DNA from: an uncultured Bacteroides sp.
GTDB taxonomy: Bacteria; Bacteroidota; Bacteroidia; Bacteroidales; Bacteroidaceae
NCBI GenBank assembly: GCA_947038155.1
Contig: CAMQVH010000017.1
Coordinates: forward strand, 1 to 54,412
DNA length: 54,412 nucleotides
Reading direction: 5' to 3'
The translations under genes were made by a program, and so were the position numbers. Under the pieces are notes generated by a model. That model was not told the DNA's origin, made no database searches, and worked only from the letters and a program-made list of their open reading frames with translations. Positions 37,501 to 45,602 of the stretch are shown here, one piece after another. Position 1 is the stretch's first letter, and each line of letters begins with the position of its first letter.

Positions 37501-37652
37501 CCCCGGATGATGTTTCCTTTGTTGGTTTTCGTCGACGTTTCGTTGATTTTTTTGTCTGCGTTTTGGGCTGTCAGTTGGACGGATAGCGCGCAGAACAAGA
37601 ACAAAAGGAACAGCGTCCTACTTGTTCTTCGTAGTGTCGGATTGATTTTCAT
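34572..37652 (-). CDS. SusC/RagA TonB-dependent transporter (third operon)
   Basis: The product has 1026 residues from ATG 37652 (MKINPTLRRTSRTLFLLF). An open frame extends to 37739, but the extension covers the promoter and spoils the signal peptide, which ends near LTAQ (about residue 30). A regulatory-like domain covers about 45-125 (VVYDTDGLPLIGATVRN), followed by LKEVVVTGIV as TonB box and a plug with PLFILDGFESS and GSKAANGVVVVETV. The barrel runs to LALSFTL. It does not contain the 41-bp repeat of the switch, so it is not a partner of that inversion. It is the first gene of a four-gene operon, with a good promoter just upstream. Confidence 0.94.
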   Translation of the reverse strand: MKINPTLRRTSRTLFLLFLFCALSVQLTAQNADKKINETSTKTNKGNIIRGVVYDTDGLPLIGATVRNLQNQSGTVTNNDGVFTLAGTKESVRLLISYIGKKPQEIRATTGKSIKVILEDDNSALKEVVVTGIVTKKKDTFTGSSATFSGEELKSVGVQNPIASLKTLDPSFNVLDNDLFGSDPNRLPNIEIRGKSSMLGMRDELSEDPNQPLFILDGFESSLAAIYNLDINRIASMTILKDAASTAIYGSKAANGVVVVETVKPKAGQLRLNYSGSMDVSFPDLSSYNLMNSEEKLRFEQMMGKYTSNNSIEEMISYDNIYQKRLADIQSGVDTYWLSEPLRTGINHRHSLYVDGGSEGFLFGLGVNYNGVEGVMKKSQRDVMGANIDLTYRVGRLQFTNKFTAQQTKTDNPIVSFSEYAAANPYFKKYDEEGKVSKLLDNNRIEGAVGNPLYNDSQNSRNEGKDLMLSNFLIAEYSPITDLKLRARFGLTHTNSKGDNFISPDDTRYETVNILKRGSYGHSEMEQTRYEGEATAIYAKVLKEAHRFNVALGANISEQKSLTQGYSASGFPSGDFTYPSFSNGYTEGGRPSYYESVSRSVSAYMTGGYSLLDRYLMDVSYRVNGASVFGSNKKYINTWSVGLGWNLHNEKFIRDNLRFINYFKIRGSVGNPGNMNYSSSMSLTTFRYSYAAYNYFGLSSVLSQLGNDDLKWQTTLDKNIGLDLTMFNNRLVLTLDYYHKTTDPLLIGIGLPSSAGLTSYNTNLGKQISKGFTGIAQYYIFRDFNKRLTWSVRGTIRLASSKLDGIGNALEKLNKYGQSRSTVRYYDGADPDDIWTVRSAGIDPANGRELFIKKDGTYTYDFSYDEEVIVGNTRPNAEGTIGSNFGYKGFTVGATFRYRMGAETFNNAVYSKVENIGMAGLTKNQDKRALYNRWQKPGDIAQFKNIADATNTPMSSRFVQKENTLSLESFQIGYEFDPQLAGKLGISGMRINAYMNNIFRLSTIKEERGTSYPFARSVSLALSFTL

Positions 37653-37688
37653 AGTATTGCTTTTTACATATTGTAATAACTCTAAGTA

Positions 37689-37718
37689 CAAAAGTAATAT
37701 TTTGCATTTAAAAAACAA
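37689..37718 (-). promoter_or_regulatory. Promoter of the third SusC/SusD operon
   Basis: On the minus strand, -7 TACTTTTG (37696-37689) and TTG (37718-37716) are separated by 19 bp. The leader is about 30-35 nt to ATG 37652. Confidence 0.68.
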
Positions 37719-37807
37719 TAGGGCTCTACAAAAAAGCAAAAGAAACTTTATTAGGAAAACGTTTGTGAGAAAAGAAGAGAACTTGCAGGCTGCCTGGACG
37801 AAGGAAA

Positions 37808-38740
37808 TTAGTAAGCAGCCCGGTATTTCCCTTCCTCTTTATCTTCCAGCATATTCAGATAAGAGGTGTAACGTGATTCGCTTATCAGGTGTTCTTCTAC
37901 CGCTTTGCGCACAGCGCATCCCGGTTCGTGGCGATGGGTACAGTTATTGTATTTGCAGTCGGCGGAAATCTTGAATATTTCGGGGAAATAATGTCCGATT
38001 TCTTCCTCTTCCATATCGAATGTGCCGAAGCCTTTGATGCCTGGAGTATCGATGATATACCCGTCTCCGTCTACAGGAAACATTTCGGAGAAAGTAGTGG
38101 TATGCATTCCCTTGTTATGATAAGAGGATATTTCGCCGGTTTTAGCTTCTATTCCCGGCAGTAGGGCGTTGATAAGCGTCGATTTACCTACTCCCGAATG
38201 ACCGGAGAATAAAGTGATATTGCCTTTCAAAGCCTTTTTAATCTCATTTATCCCGTCGCCATTCTTGGCGGAAACCTTGAAACAGGGATATCCGATATGT
38301 GTGTATAAATTGATAAGTGCGTCCAAATAGCGTAGTTCGTCTTCATCGTAAGCGTCTATTTTGTTGAATATCAGTTTGACAGGAACCCGGTAGGCTTCTG
38401 CCGATGCAAGAAAACGGTCGATGAAGATAGTGGAAGTTTCGGGATAGTTGACGGTTATCACCAACATGCACTGGTCGAGATTGGCGGCAAGAATGTGAGA
38501 TTGTTTAGAAAGATTGGAAGAACGACGTATAATGTAGTTCTTCCTATCTTCTATTTCGTTGATGAAAGCAGTGCCTTCCTGATTGAGTATAATCTGAACA
38601 CGGTCGCCCACCGCTACCGGATTGGTGCTACGGATACCTTTGAGTCGGAAATTACCTTTGATTTTACATTCGATAAGTTGCCCGTCATCGGTCTTTACCT
38701 GATACCAGCTACCTGTGTTTTTGATTACTAATCCCTTCAT
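37808..38740 (-). CDS. rsgA: Ribosome small-subunit-dependent GTPase RsgA
   Basis: A 310-residue circularly permuted GTPase that checks maturation of the 30S subunit. An OB-fold domain (about 1-75) is followed by the permuted G motifs NKID (126-129), GHSGVGKST (180-188) and DTPG (231-234). A zinc-binding tail carries Cys262, Cys267, His269 and Cys275. Order of motifs and length are typical. The gene follows frr by 18 bp on the same strand, so both translation factors are probably cotranscribed from the promoter near 39361-39391. Confidence 0.96.
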   Translation of the reverse strand: MKGLVIKNTGSWYQVKTDDGQLIECKIKGNFRLKGIRSTNPVAVGDRVQIILNQEGTAFINEIEDRKNYIIRRSSNLSKQSHILAANLDQCMLVITVNYPETSTIFIDRFLASAEAYRVPVKLIFNKIDAYDEDELRYLDALINLYTHIGYPCFKVSAKNGDGINEIKKALKGNITLFSGHSGVGKSTLINALLPGIEAKTGEISSYHNKGMHTTTFSEMFPVDGDGYIIDTPGIKGFGTFDMEEEEIGHYFPEIFKISADCKYNNCTHRHEPGCAVRKAVEEHLISESRYTSYLNMLEDKEEGKYRAAY

Positions 38741-38758
38741 GAATGGAGAGTTCTCAAC

Positions 38759-39319
38759 TTATACTGTCATTATTTCTTTGTCTTTTTCAGCCAGCATATC
38801 ATCAATTTGTTTGATATACTTATCATGGATTTTTTGCAGTTTAGCTTCCGCATTCTTCTGCTCGTCTTCTGCCAATCCGTCTTTTACGGCTTTTTTCAAT
38901 GCATCGTTACCGTCACGGCGGGCGTTACGCACGCTTACTTTAGCCGTTTCGCCTTCGCTTTTACACTGTTTTGCCAGTTGTTTACGACGTTCTTCCGTCA
39001 AAGGCGGGATACCGATACGGATTATTTCACCGTTATTTTCGGGCATGATGCCGAGGTCGGAGTCGATAATTGCTTTTTCGATGACACGGAACATGCTTTT
39101 ATCCCAGGGTTTGATGGCGATGCTGCGTGCATCGGGTGTGGTCACGGCTGCTACATTGCTGATAGGAACCATGCTTCCGTAAGAGTCTACACGGATACCA
39201 TCCAACAGTCGGGTACTCGCTTTTCCGGCGCGGATATGTGCCAGTGCTTCTTCCAGATACATGATCGCCATATCCATTTTTTCTTGTGCATTGTCAAGGC
39301 AAGTCTTTACGTCTACCAT
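38759..39319 (-). CDS. frr: Ribosome recycling factor
   Basis: The 186-residue product has the standard RRF length. It splits post-termination ribosomes together with EF-G. Family signatures are GKASTRLLDGIRVDSYG, RSIAIKPWDKSMFRVIEKAI, and the C-terminal coiled arm NARRDGNDALKKAVKDGLAEDEQKNAEAKLQ. It forms an operon with rsgA downstream. Confidence 0.97.
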   Translation of the reverse strand: MVDVKTCLDNAQEKMDMAIMYLEEALAHIRAGKASTRLLDGIRVDSYGSMVPISNVAAVTTPDARSIAIKPWDKSMFRVIEKAIIDSDLGIMPENNGEIIRIGIPPLTEERRKQLAKQCKSEGETAKVSVRNARRDGNDALKKAVKDGLAEDEQKNAEAKLQKIHDKYIKQIDDMLAEKDKEIMTV

Positions 39320-39360
39320 ATTTTTCGATAATTAAAGTTGCTATTCGATTGATTAATTAG

Positions 39361-39391
39361 CAAAAGTATATTATTTTTTGTTCATCTGCAA
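39361..39391 (-). promoter_or_regulatory. Promoter of frr-rsgA, overlapping the end of the DMT gene
   Basis: Minus strand -7 TACTTTTG (39368-39361), 20-bp spacer, -33 TTG (39391-39389). It lies partly in the last codons of the upstream transporter gene on the same strand. Confidence 0.65.
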
Positions 39392-40282
39392 CAGCATACT
39401 CATCTTTTTTATGAGCGACTTGCCAATGATAATCAAGGTAACGGCGGTGATAATCATTAAAATACCTACCATTAACCGGGGCGTGAGTTTTTCGTGAAAC
39501 AGAAGAACTCCGAAAAACAAAGCCGTCACAGGTTCCAAAGCGCCTAAGATGGCTGTCGGTGTAGAGCCTATATAATGGATAGCCAGTGCTGTGCATACCA
39601 ATGATACGGCAGTAGGCAGAATAGCCAGTGCCAGTACGTCTGCCCAGAGCCATGCGGATGGTATGGCTTGCAGTTCCGTGCAGAAGTTCAGGCGGACAAT
39701 ATAAACTGAAAGCCCGAACAGAATAGCATAAAATGTGAGTTTTGTTGTCGGTAGGTTTTTCAGTGTCGAACGGTTCACACCTACTATATATATAGCATAG
39801 GAGAGTGAGGACAACAGGACAAAGATGATTCCTACGGTTGATAACGGCTTACCGCCATCTCCCTGATATAGCAATGCGATGCCCGAAAGTGCCAGCAGGA
39901 TAGAAAATATGGTAATCGCTGAAATCTTTTCTTTGAAAAACGCTCCCATGATAACAGCTACCATCACTGGATAGACGAATAGAATCGTGGATGCGATTCC
40001 TGCGTCCATGTAGTGGTAGCTCATGAAAAGGAGCAAAGAAGAAAACGAGAACAACAATCCCATCATAACCAACGGCAGAATATCCGCTTTCTGAAGGGAG
40101 AAAGATTGATGTTGCATCTTCATCAGTATCCCTAATACAATGACAGCAAAAAAGTAACGGTAGAATAATACCGTATCGACACTCATTCCTGCTGCATAGA
40201 GCGGGAGCGCAAAAAGAGGATTCATACCGTAACTTGCGGCGGCAATCGCTCCATAGATAAAGCCTTTGGTTTTGCTGTTCAT
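39371..40282 (-). CDS. DMT-superfamily (EamA) transporter
   Basis: A 303-residue inner-membrane protein with ten predicted helices in two EamA repeats. The first repeat contains GAIAAASYGMNPLFALPLY and the second AIPSAWLWADVLALAILPTAVSLVCTALAIHYIGSTPTAILGALEPVTALFFGVLLFHE, whose end is the usual EamA signature. Substrates in this family are metabolites or amino acids and cannot be told from sequence. The gene has its own promoter (40309-40338). Confidence 0.92.
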   Translation of the reverse strand: MNSKTKGFIYGAIAAASYGMNPLFALPLYAAGMSVDTVLFYRYFFAVIVLGILMKMQHQSFSLQKADILPLVMMGLLFSFSSLLLFMSYHYMDAGIASTILFVYPVMVAVIMGAFFKEKISAITIFSILLALSGIALLYQGDGGKPLSTVGIIFVLLSSLSYAIYIVGVNRSTLKNLPTTKLTFYAILFGLSVYIVRLNFCTELQAIPSAWLWADVLALAILPTAVSLVCTALAIHYIGSTPTAILGALEPVTALFFGVLLFHEKLTPRLMVGILMIITAVTLIIIGKSLIKKMSMLLQMNKK

Positions 40283-40308
40283 CGTTTTAAGTTTTTAAAA
40301 TGGCGTGC

Positions 40309-40338
40309 AAAAGTACGCAGTTCGCACATGATAAACAA
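40309..40338 (-). promoter_or_regulatory. Promoter of the DMT transporter gene
   Basis: Minus strand -7 TACTTTTG (40316-40309), 19-bp spacer, -33 TTG (40338-40336). Confidence 0.65.
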
Positions 40339-40421
40339 GTGTTTCATTCCGTTGATAGTATAATTTAATCTTTCGTATGCTAGAAACTAATCTTCTGCCT
40401 GCATAGAACTAATATCGTTTA

Positions 40422-40535
40422 TGCATGATTTTATTCGTCTGACTATAGTTAAACTTGCGTATGACTATAGTTGAATTTTCGTCTGACTATAGTTAGACGA
40501 AAGAAACACTATAGTCAGACGAATAAAATCATGCA
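40422..40535. repeat. Perfect 28-bp inverted repeat with nested GACTATAGTT palindromes
   Basis: 40422-40449 and 40508-40535 are perfect reverse complements. Between and within them GACTATAGTT or a close form occurs four times, and TTCGTCT...AGACGAA (40478-40501) forms an inner near-palindrome. This could fold as a cruciform. Confidence 0.8.
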
Positions 40536-40626
40536 GTTCGAGGATTAAAGGAGTGCAGGTGGAAGGATAGTCTTTAGGAACGTAGGGGGTAATTAACGTA
40601 AGTTCGATATGATTTCGTCCGCATGG

Positions 40627-40770
40627 CTTCCCCTCCTTTCGGGAAGGAGGGGTGTCCGAAGGACGGGGTGGTAGGATAAACGAGGCTCTTCCTATTTTAT
40701 TGTAAATGATAGATTTATGTATTTACCTACCACCTCCCCCTACGGGTACTCCTCCTTCCTGAAGGAGGAG
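40627..40770. repeat. GC-rich palindromic repeat pair
   Basis: The left copy (40627-40675) begins with the hairpin CCCCTCC-TTCGGGA-GGAGGGG. The right copy (40727-40770) ends with a hairpin CTCCTCCTTC-GAAGGAGGAG. The two copies are inverted relative to each other (GGGGTGGTAGG and CCTACCACCTCCCC). A related short motif occupies the centre of the repeat at 23618-23710. Confidence 0.72.
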
Positions 40771-40800
40771 AATCGGAATAGTGCAAGTAATTATATACAA

Positions 40801-40842
40801 AACAAGGCAGAGAATCTCATTCAGGGGATTCTCTGCCTTGTT
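40801..40842 (-). terminator. Terminator of pyrH
   Basis: A perfect 16-bp stem pairs AACAAGGCAGAGAATC (40801-40816) with GATTCTCTGCCTTGTT (40827-40842). On the minus strand it is followed by TTTTG. Confidence 0.85.
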
Positions 40843-40864
40843 AAAGATGTATTGAAGGAGTTAA

Positions 40865-41575
40865 TCAGTTGTGTACAACTGTACCTATTTCTTCTCCGTC
40901 GATTACTTTTTTAAGGTTACCTACCGTATCCATGTCAAATACGACGATAGGCAAGTTGTTTTCTTTGCACATACAGGTAGCTGTCAAGTCCATTACTTTC
41001 AATCCGCGTTTCAGCACTTCATCGTATGTGATGTCGTCGAACTTGGTTGCAGTCGGGTCTTTTTCAGGGTCGGCAGTATAAATACCGTCTACACGGGTAC
41101 CTTTCAGCATTACATCTGCTTCGATTTCTATTCCTCTTAATGAAGAACCTGTGTCAGTAGTAAAGAAAGGATTTCCCGTTCCTGCAGACATGATGACAAC
41201 CTCACCGTTTTCCATACATTCGATAGCTTTCCATTTACTGTAGAACTCGCCGATAGGTTCCATGCGGACTGCTGTCAATACACGGGCTTTCACTCCGGCA
41301 GCTACCAGTGCCGAACTCAATGCCAAGCTATTGATAACAGTTGCCAACATCCCCATCTGGTCGCCTTTCACACGGTCGAAACCTTTATTGGCTCCACTCA
41401 ATCCACGGAAGATATTTCCACCACCGATAACGATGCCTATCTGCACGCCTTGTCCGTGGATTTCTTTGATTTGCTCTGCGTATTCTGCCAGCCTTTTTTC
41501 GTCAATGCCGTATTGCTTTTCGCCCATCAGGCTCTCTCCGCTTAGTTTCAGCAAGATTCTTTTATACTTAGCCAT
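40865..41575 (-). CDS. pyrH: UMP kinase
   Basis: A 236-residue bacterial UMP kinase of the amino-acid-kinase fold, phosphorylating UMP to UDP with ATP in the cytoplasm. Family motifs are KRILLKLSGESLMG at the N-terminus, GIVIGGGNIFRG, MLATVINSLAL, SAGTGNPFFTTDT and ADVMLKGTRVDGIYTADPEKDP. Length is normal. The gene stands as a single unit with candidate -7 TATATTTG (minus strand, 41608-41601) and a strong terminator. Confidence 0.97.
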   Translation of the reverse strand: MAKYKRILLKLSGESLMGEKQYGIDEKRLAEYAEQIKEIHGQGVQIGIVIGGGNIFRGLSGANKGFDRVKGDQMGMLATVINSLALSSALVAAGVKARVLTAVRMEPIGEFYSKWKAIECMENGEVVIMSAGTGNPFFTTDTGSSLRGIEIEADVMLKGTRVDGIYTADPEKDPTATKFDDITYDEVLKRGLKVMDLTATCMCKENNLPIVVFDMDTVGNLKKVIDGEEIGTVVHN

Positions 41576-41600
41576 ATCTTTTGCTTTTTATTGTTTGCCG

Positions 41601-41608
41601 CAAATATA
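41601..41608 (-). promoter_or_regulatory. Candidate -7 element for pyrH
   Basis: TATATTTG on the minus strand, about 26 bp before the pyrH start codon. No clear -33 element was seen. Confidence 0.5.
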
Positions 41609-41629
41609 GAGATAATTTGTCATATAGCC

Positions 41630-42958
41630 TTATTGAGATACGATTACTTTTTTCATGATTCGTCTTCCCTGGAAGGTTTGTACAATTCCTCTCAATGAAA
41701 GATAAACAAGAAAAGCCAGCCATAAAGCATGATTTCCCAAGAGAGAATGAAATGCGTAATATATTCCGAAAAAGCTGGCAGAAGCGATTAACATAGAGTA
41801 AAGCATCTGGCGGGTGGCAGTAGCGCCGATAAAGATTCCATCCCACAGGAAGGCGGAGAAGCCTGCTAATGGAATGGCGAGCGCCCAATAAAAATAGGAG
41901 TCCGATGCATTGATTACGGAATCATTATTAGTCAGTAATCCCAAAAACTCCTTCCCGCCGGCAGAATATAGGATAGTGAATACCAGTGAAAGCCCGAATC
42001 CCCAATAGAAAAGGTGATGGACCGTACTGCGCAGACCTATTTGATTTTTGGCACCGATATAACGTCCCGCCAATGCTTCACCGGCATAGGCAAAGCCGTC
42101 CATGATATAGGAAAAGAGCGTAAATAATTGCATGAGCAATGTGTTCACAGCCAATACGATTTCTCCTTGTGCGGCTCCGGCTGAAGTAAAGAACATGGTG
42201 ACCATGACAAGGCAAAGCGTGCGGAAGAATATATCCCGGTTGACCTGGAAGAAGCGGTACATGGCTTGTTTCTGCCAGATGTCTTTCCATGCGATTCGTT
42301 TACGGAGCTTGCCGTAATAACGTATGTACAGCAGTGTTGCCATAATGAAACCTGCATATTGTGCGATAAGGGTTCCTGTGGCTACTCCTGCCACTTTCAT
42401 GTCCAGCAGATAGACAAGACATAGACTGGCTGCGATATTGACGATATTTTGGGTGATGGCGATATACATCGGGAAACGTGAGTTCTGCATGCCGATAAAC
42501 CAGCCGGCGAATCCATACAGCCCCAATATGGCAGGTGCTCCCCAAATGCAGATATAGAAATAGGTGGTTGCCAGTTGTTCAACTTCCGGAGTAGTCTGTA
42601 TAAAAATGAATGCCAGTTTCAAGATAGGATACTGGAGTACTAGTAGGCAGACTGCTATGAATAAGCCGACGCCGACCGAGCGAAGCAATAGCCGGGTGAT
42701 TTCATTAAGGTCATGCTGCCCGTAAGTTTGTGAAGTCATGCCACTCGTCCCCATACGCAGGAATCCGAAAATCCAATAGATAATATTGAATAACATTCCC
42801 CCTACGGCAATGGCTCCGATATACGCCGGAGAACCGAGGTGACCTACGATAGTGACATCAATAAGTCCCAGTAGAGGAACGGTTATATTGGATATAATCG
42901 ATGGTATGGCAATCTGTAATATTCGTCTGTTTTCAGAGGTTTGTTTTTTATCTATCAT
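41630..42958 (-). CDS. MATE family efflux transporter
   Basis: A 442-residue inner-membrane protein with about twelve hydrophobic helices in two halves of the MATE fold. Signatures are PSIISNITVPLLGLIDVTIVGHLG at the start, GMTSQTYG in the first half, and GFAYAGEALAGRYIGAKN in the second. The resemblance is closest to DinF-like MATE exporters, which extrude cationic compounds in exchange for protons or sodium. It is divergent from the TPR gene, sharing a 110-bp promoter region with minus-strand -7 TACCTTTG at 43009-43002. Confidence 0.93.
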   Translation of the reverse strand: MIDKKQTSENRRILQIAIPSIISNITVPLLGLIDVTIVGHLGSPAYIGAIAVGGMLFNIIYWIFGFLRMGTSGMTSQTYGQHDLNEITRLLLRSVGVGLFIAVCLLVLQYPILKLAFIFIQTTPEVEQLATTYFYICIWGAPAILGLYGFAGWFIGMQNSRFPMYIAITQNIVNIAASLCLVYLLDMKVAGVATGTLIAQYAGFIMATLLYIRYYGKLRKRIAWKDIWQKQAMYRFFQVNRDIFFRTLCLVMVTMFFTSAGAAQGEIVLAVNTLLMQLFTLFSYIMDGFAYAGEALAGRYIGAKNQIGLRSTVHHLFYWGFGLSLVFTILYSAGGKEFLGLLTNNDSVINASDSYFYWALAIPLAGFSAFLWDGIFIGATATRQMLYSMLIASASFFGIYYAFHSLLGNHALWLAFLVYLSLRGIVQTFQGRRIMKKVIVSQ

Positions 42959-43001
42959 TTTATAGAAACACTTTTATCAAATCGATTGTTCTTTTTGTGC
43001 G

Positions 43002-43037
43002 CAAAGGTACATTTTTTATTTTTTTATTGTATCTTTG
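43002..43037. promoter_or_regulatory. Divergent promoter region of the MATE and TPR genes
   Basis: Minus strand -7 TACCTTTG (43009-43002) faces the MATE gene, and plus strand -7 TATCTTTG (43030-43037) faces the TPR gene. The -33 elements are weak in both. Confidence 0.55.
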
Positions 43038-43069
43038 TGTGTCACGAACTAAATAGCAAATATTGGATT

Positions 43070-43753
43070 ATGAGAGCCTTAACTATCTTCTTTTTATCAT
43101 TGTTTTCGTTGCCGCTGATGCTCAATGCGCAGTCGGTGGATGAGATGTTGCAGAAAGTGTCTGCCGCTATCGAAGCCGGGCAGAACGGGCAGGCTGTGAG
43201 CTATTTCCGGCAAACGATCAGCCTGAATATTGACCGCACGGAAATGTACTATTGGACGAGTGTGGACAAAAGCAGTGAAATTAGCGTGAATCTGGCGAAT
43301 GAACTGGCGATTGCCTATAAGAAGAAGCGGAATTATGACAAGGCTTATCTGTTCTATAAAGAGTTACTTCAAAAGGCTCCCAATAATGTAGACTATCTCG
43401 AACCCTGTGCCGAAATGCAAGTTTATCGAGGACAAGAAAAAGATGCTCTGCGCATGTATGAGAAGATATTGCAATTGGATGCGGATAACTTGGCTGCCAA
43501 TATCTTTTTAGGGAATTACTATTATTTGATGGCTGAGCGGGAAAAGAAGCAGTTGGAGACTGACTATAAGAAAATATCATCGCCAACGAAAATGCAATAT
43601 GCCCGGTATCGGGATGGATTGTCAAAAGTCTTTGCTACGGGATACGAAAAGGCACGGAGCTCTTTGCAGAAGGTTGTTTTAAGGTTTCCGTCGACTGAGG
43701 CTCAAAAGACGTTGGATAAGATATTGAGAATAGAGAAAGAGTTGAATCGATAG
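43070..43753 (+). CDS. Secreted tetratricopeptide-repeat protein
   Basis: The product has 227 residues from ATG 43070 (MRALTIFFLSLFSLPLMLNAQ). An open frame reaches to 42941, but that would run through the promoter and overlap the divergent MATE gene. The signal peptide ends near NAQ, so it is exported to the periplasm. TPR units cover about 80-180 (LANELAIAYKKKRNYDKAYLFYKELLQKAPNN; AEMQVYRGQEKDALRMYEKILQLDADNLAANIFLGNYYY), and a helical tail follows. TPR proteins mediate protein contacts; the partner is unknown. Confidence 0.88.
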   Translation: MRALTIFFLSLFSLPLMLNAQSVDEMLQKVSAAIEAGQNGQAVSYFRQTISLNIDRTEMYYWTSVDKSSEISVNLANELAIAYKKKRNYDKAYLFYKELLQKAPNNVDYLEPCAEMQVYRGQEKDALRMYEKILQLDADNLAANIFLGNYYYLMAEREKKQLETDYKKISSPTKMQYARYRDGLSKVFATGYEKARSSLQKVVLRFPSTEAQKTLDKILRIEKELNR

Positions 43754-43787
43754 GCGATTCAACTCTTTCTCTAATTATATAAGTTTG

Positions 43788-45533
43788 TTATTTTATCATT
43801 CCTATATGTTTAACTTCCGGTTTTTTCAGTGGTTTACCGACTACCTTATTGATAGAACGTGTGGTAGACTTAATAAGATTTGTTCCTGTGATAAGACTTT
43901 CCGCTATAGCGTATAGTGGGTCCTCGCTAGTACCGAAATCACCATAACCTTCAAACATATTATTCCCGTTCGGGGCATCCTCATCTATTATATATTCCGG
44001 TTGGAATCCGTTTGCATAGTCACCATTTCCTTTGGCATTATATGATTGGAAAGTTATAGGGTATAGCTCGTACTTAGCTGCCGCTGTGTTAATTGTAATT
44101 CCTTCCATTCCAACATTTTTACCATGTGTGGTCATTCCGATTAGTTTAACGTCAATGCCAATCCCTTTTAATGAGTTGATAACTAATTCACTAGATGAGG
44201 CTGTATTATTGCTAACGAGACAGTAAACGGTTGGTAAATTCAACGCACCGGCAGCAAGCGATGTATTGTTTAGATTTGCATATTTGCTATAGGCGAATTG
44301 TTCAGTAGGACGTTGATTCCCAAGTGCTTCCATGCGACTGTTATTGTAGCGATAAGAAGCGAAAGTTTTTCCGGCGCAAGCTTCCCCTGCAATACAACTA
44401 GCCATTAAATTGGCGGATATAACGTGTCCTCCTCCGTTATAACGGAGGTCTAAAATTAAATCGGTAATCGATTGATTATGGAAATTTTTAAAGGTATCAA
44501 AAAGTTCCTGGTCAAATCCTGCTTCAAAAGCGGAATATGCTAAGTAGCCGATTTTATGTAAGCCTATCTGTTTAACTTGAGAGAGAATTACCGGATTTGG
44601 ATAAATCGGACCGGAATTAATATTATAAGTTTTTCCTTCGTAGTCTTTTACTTCCAATGATATTGACGAAGTGGGAATACGTAAATTGTAATAATAGTCA
44701 AACCAATTGTTTTCTGTCAATCTCTGACCATTGATTTGGGTAATCTTAGTTCCACGTTTTATTCCTGCTTGATGGGCGGAAGAACCGGGATGCACACCTT
44801 GAACGGCAAGAAATATATATGTTGAATTTGAAGTGCCACGATACGCTACAGGTAGCATATCAATAAAACCAAAATTGTATTGTAAGACTTTCTTTTCTAT
44901 AGTGTTGCTACTGCGAGTTGGCTGTAAATCGGGGTCTAATTTTTGGATGAAAGAGAACAAGGCATAATATGATTGACCGGAATTATTAATATATACTTTT
45001 TTATCTAAAGTATTAGTAGTCATACTCATTAAGGTATTTTCTAGGAACTTATCATAGGATAGAGTGAAGTCCGGAGTTAATTTCTTATAATCGTCATTCC
45101 ATAAATACATCTTTTTCAAGTATTCGTCTACTGCATAGTTGACTTCGTTATCTTCGTGTTCAGTGCTGCTGCTTAACTTTAAATTAATATAGGTTTCGGC
45201 AGAATAGCCATTTACCTTGATTGTGACAGTACCTTGCTGCTGAGAAGAGTTGTTCGCAGTAATTTCCAATGTGTTTTCGCCTGAGTTGCCGGAATTTGCA
45301 CTCAGTGTCAGAAATGTTGTAGAATTACTATTTGCCGTCCAACTGGAACGTGCATTAAAAGTAAACTTTAGTGTCTGTCCCTCAGAAATGGAATAAGTCT
45401 TGTCAGTGGACCAACTTTTTTCCTTTAACCCATTACCCTCTAATATAGTATCTTTGTCATCACTACAAGAAGCAATAATGCCTAATAAGATAATTAATAT
45501 ATTAAACGGCGCGATAAAAAGTCTTTTTTTCAT
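43788..45533 (-). CDS. S41 family (C-terminal-processing) protease lipoprotein with BACON and PDZ domains
   Basis: The product has 581 residues from ATG 45533 (MKKRLFIAPFN); an open frame starts at 45563 but the lipoprotein signal (to GIIASC, Cys23) fits the later ATG. After the signal a BACON-like beta domain (about 40-120: SGENTLEITANNSSQQQGTVTI) is followed by an S41 N-terminal helical region. A PDZ domain comes next (about 235-300: GVHPGSSAHQAGIKRGTKITQINGQ), then the tail-specific protease domain with LILDLRYNGGG, the Ser motif ASSSELV and the Lys in THGKNVG. These serine-lysine proteases act in the envelope. A good promoter lies at 45569-45598. Confidence 0.91.
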   Translation of the reverse strand: MKKRLFIAPFNILIILLGIIASCSDDKDTILEGNGLKEKSWSTDKTYSISEGQTLKFTFNARSSWTANSNSTTFLTLSANSGNSGENTLEITANNSSQQQGTVTIKVNGYSAETYINLKLSSSTEHEDNEVNYAVDEYLKKMYLWNDDYKKLTPDFTLSYDKFLENTLMSMTTNTLDKKVYINNSGQSYYALFSFIQKLDPDLQPTRSSNTIEKKVLQYNFGFIDMLPVAYRGTSNSTYIFLAVQGVHPGSSAHQAGIKRGTKITQINGQRLTENNWFDYYYNLRIPTSSISLEVKDYEGKTYNINSGPIYPNPVILSQVKQIGLHKIGYLAYSAFEAGFDQELFDTFKNFHNQSITDLILDLRYNGGGHVISANLMASCIAGEACAGKTFASYRYNNSRMEALGNQRPTEQFAYSKYANLNNTSLAAGALNLPTVYCLVSNNTASSSELVINSLKGIGIDVKLIGMTTHGKNVGMEGITINTAAAKYELYPITFQSYNAKGNGDYANGFQPEYIIDEDAPNGNNMFEGYGDFGTSEDPLYAIAESLITGTNLIKSTTRSINKVVGKPLKKPEVKHIGMIK

Positions 45534-45568
45534 AAGCGTAAATTCTTGCATTACTATATACAAACTTT

Positions 45569-45598
45569 CAAAGATAATGTTTTTAATCAGTCAGTCAA
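45569..45598 (-). promoter_or_regulatory. Promoter of the S41 protease gene
   Basis: Minus strand -7 TATCTTTG (45576-45569), 19-bp spacer, -33 TTG (45598-45596). It lies in the short gap after birA. Confidence 0.65.
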
Positions 45599-45602
45599 TT
45601 AT

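Larger units (their letters stand above)
40283..40864. other. Gene-free 580-bp stretch rich in palindromes
   Basis: Between the DMT gene and pyrH there is no credible coding sequence. It contains the DMT promoter, a 28-bp inverted repeat (40422-40535) with internal copies of GACTATAGTT, a GC-rich palindromic repeat pair (40627-40770), and the pyrH terminator (40801-40842). Confidence 0.7.

Noticed and set aside
34572..37652. Third susC as another partner of the inversion switch
   Set aside because: The equivalent region (coding for LLISYIGKKPQEI) lacks the 41-bp repeat and the palindromic core, and the gene has a complete N-terminus.
37653..37739. Extended start of the third susC
   Set aside because: The added residues cover the promoter and disrupt the signal peptide.
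40717..40914. Possible small gene upstream of pyrH
   Set aside because: The frame runs through the GC-rich repeat and the pyrH terminator and has no homologous look.
42941..43069. Extended start for the TPR protein
   Set aside because: It would overlap the divergent MATE gene and the -7 element; ATG 43070 begins a clear signal peptide.
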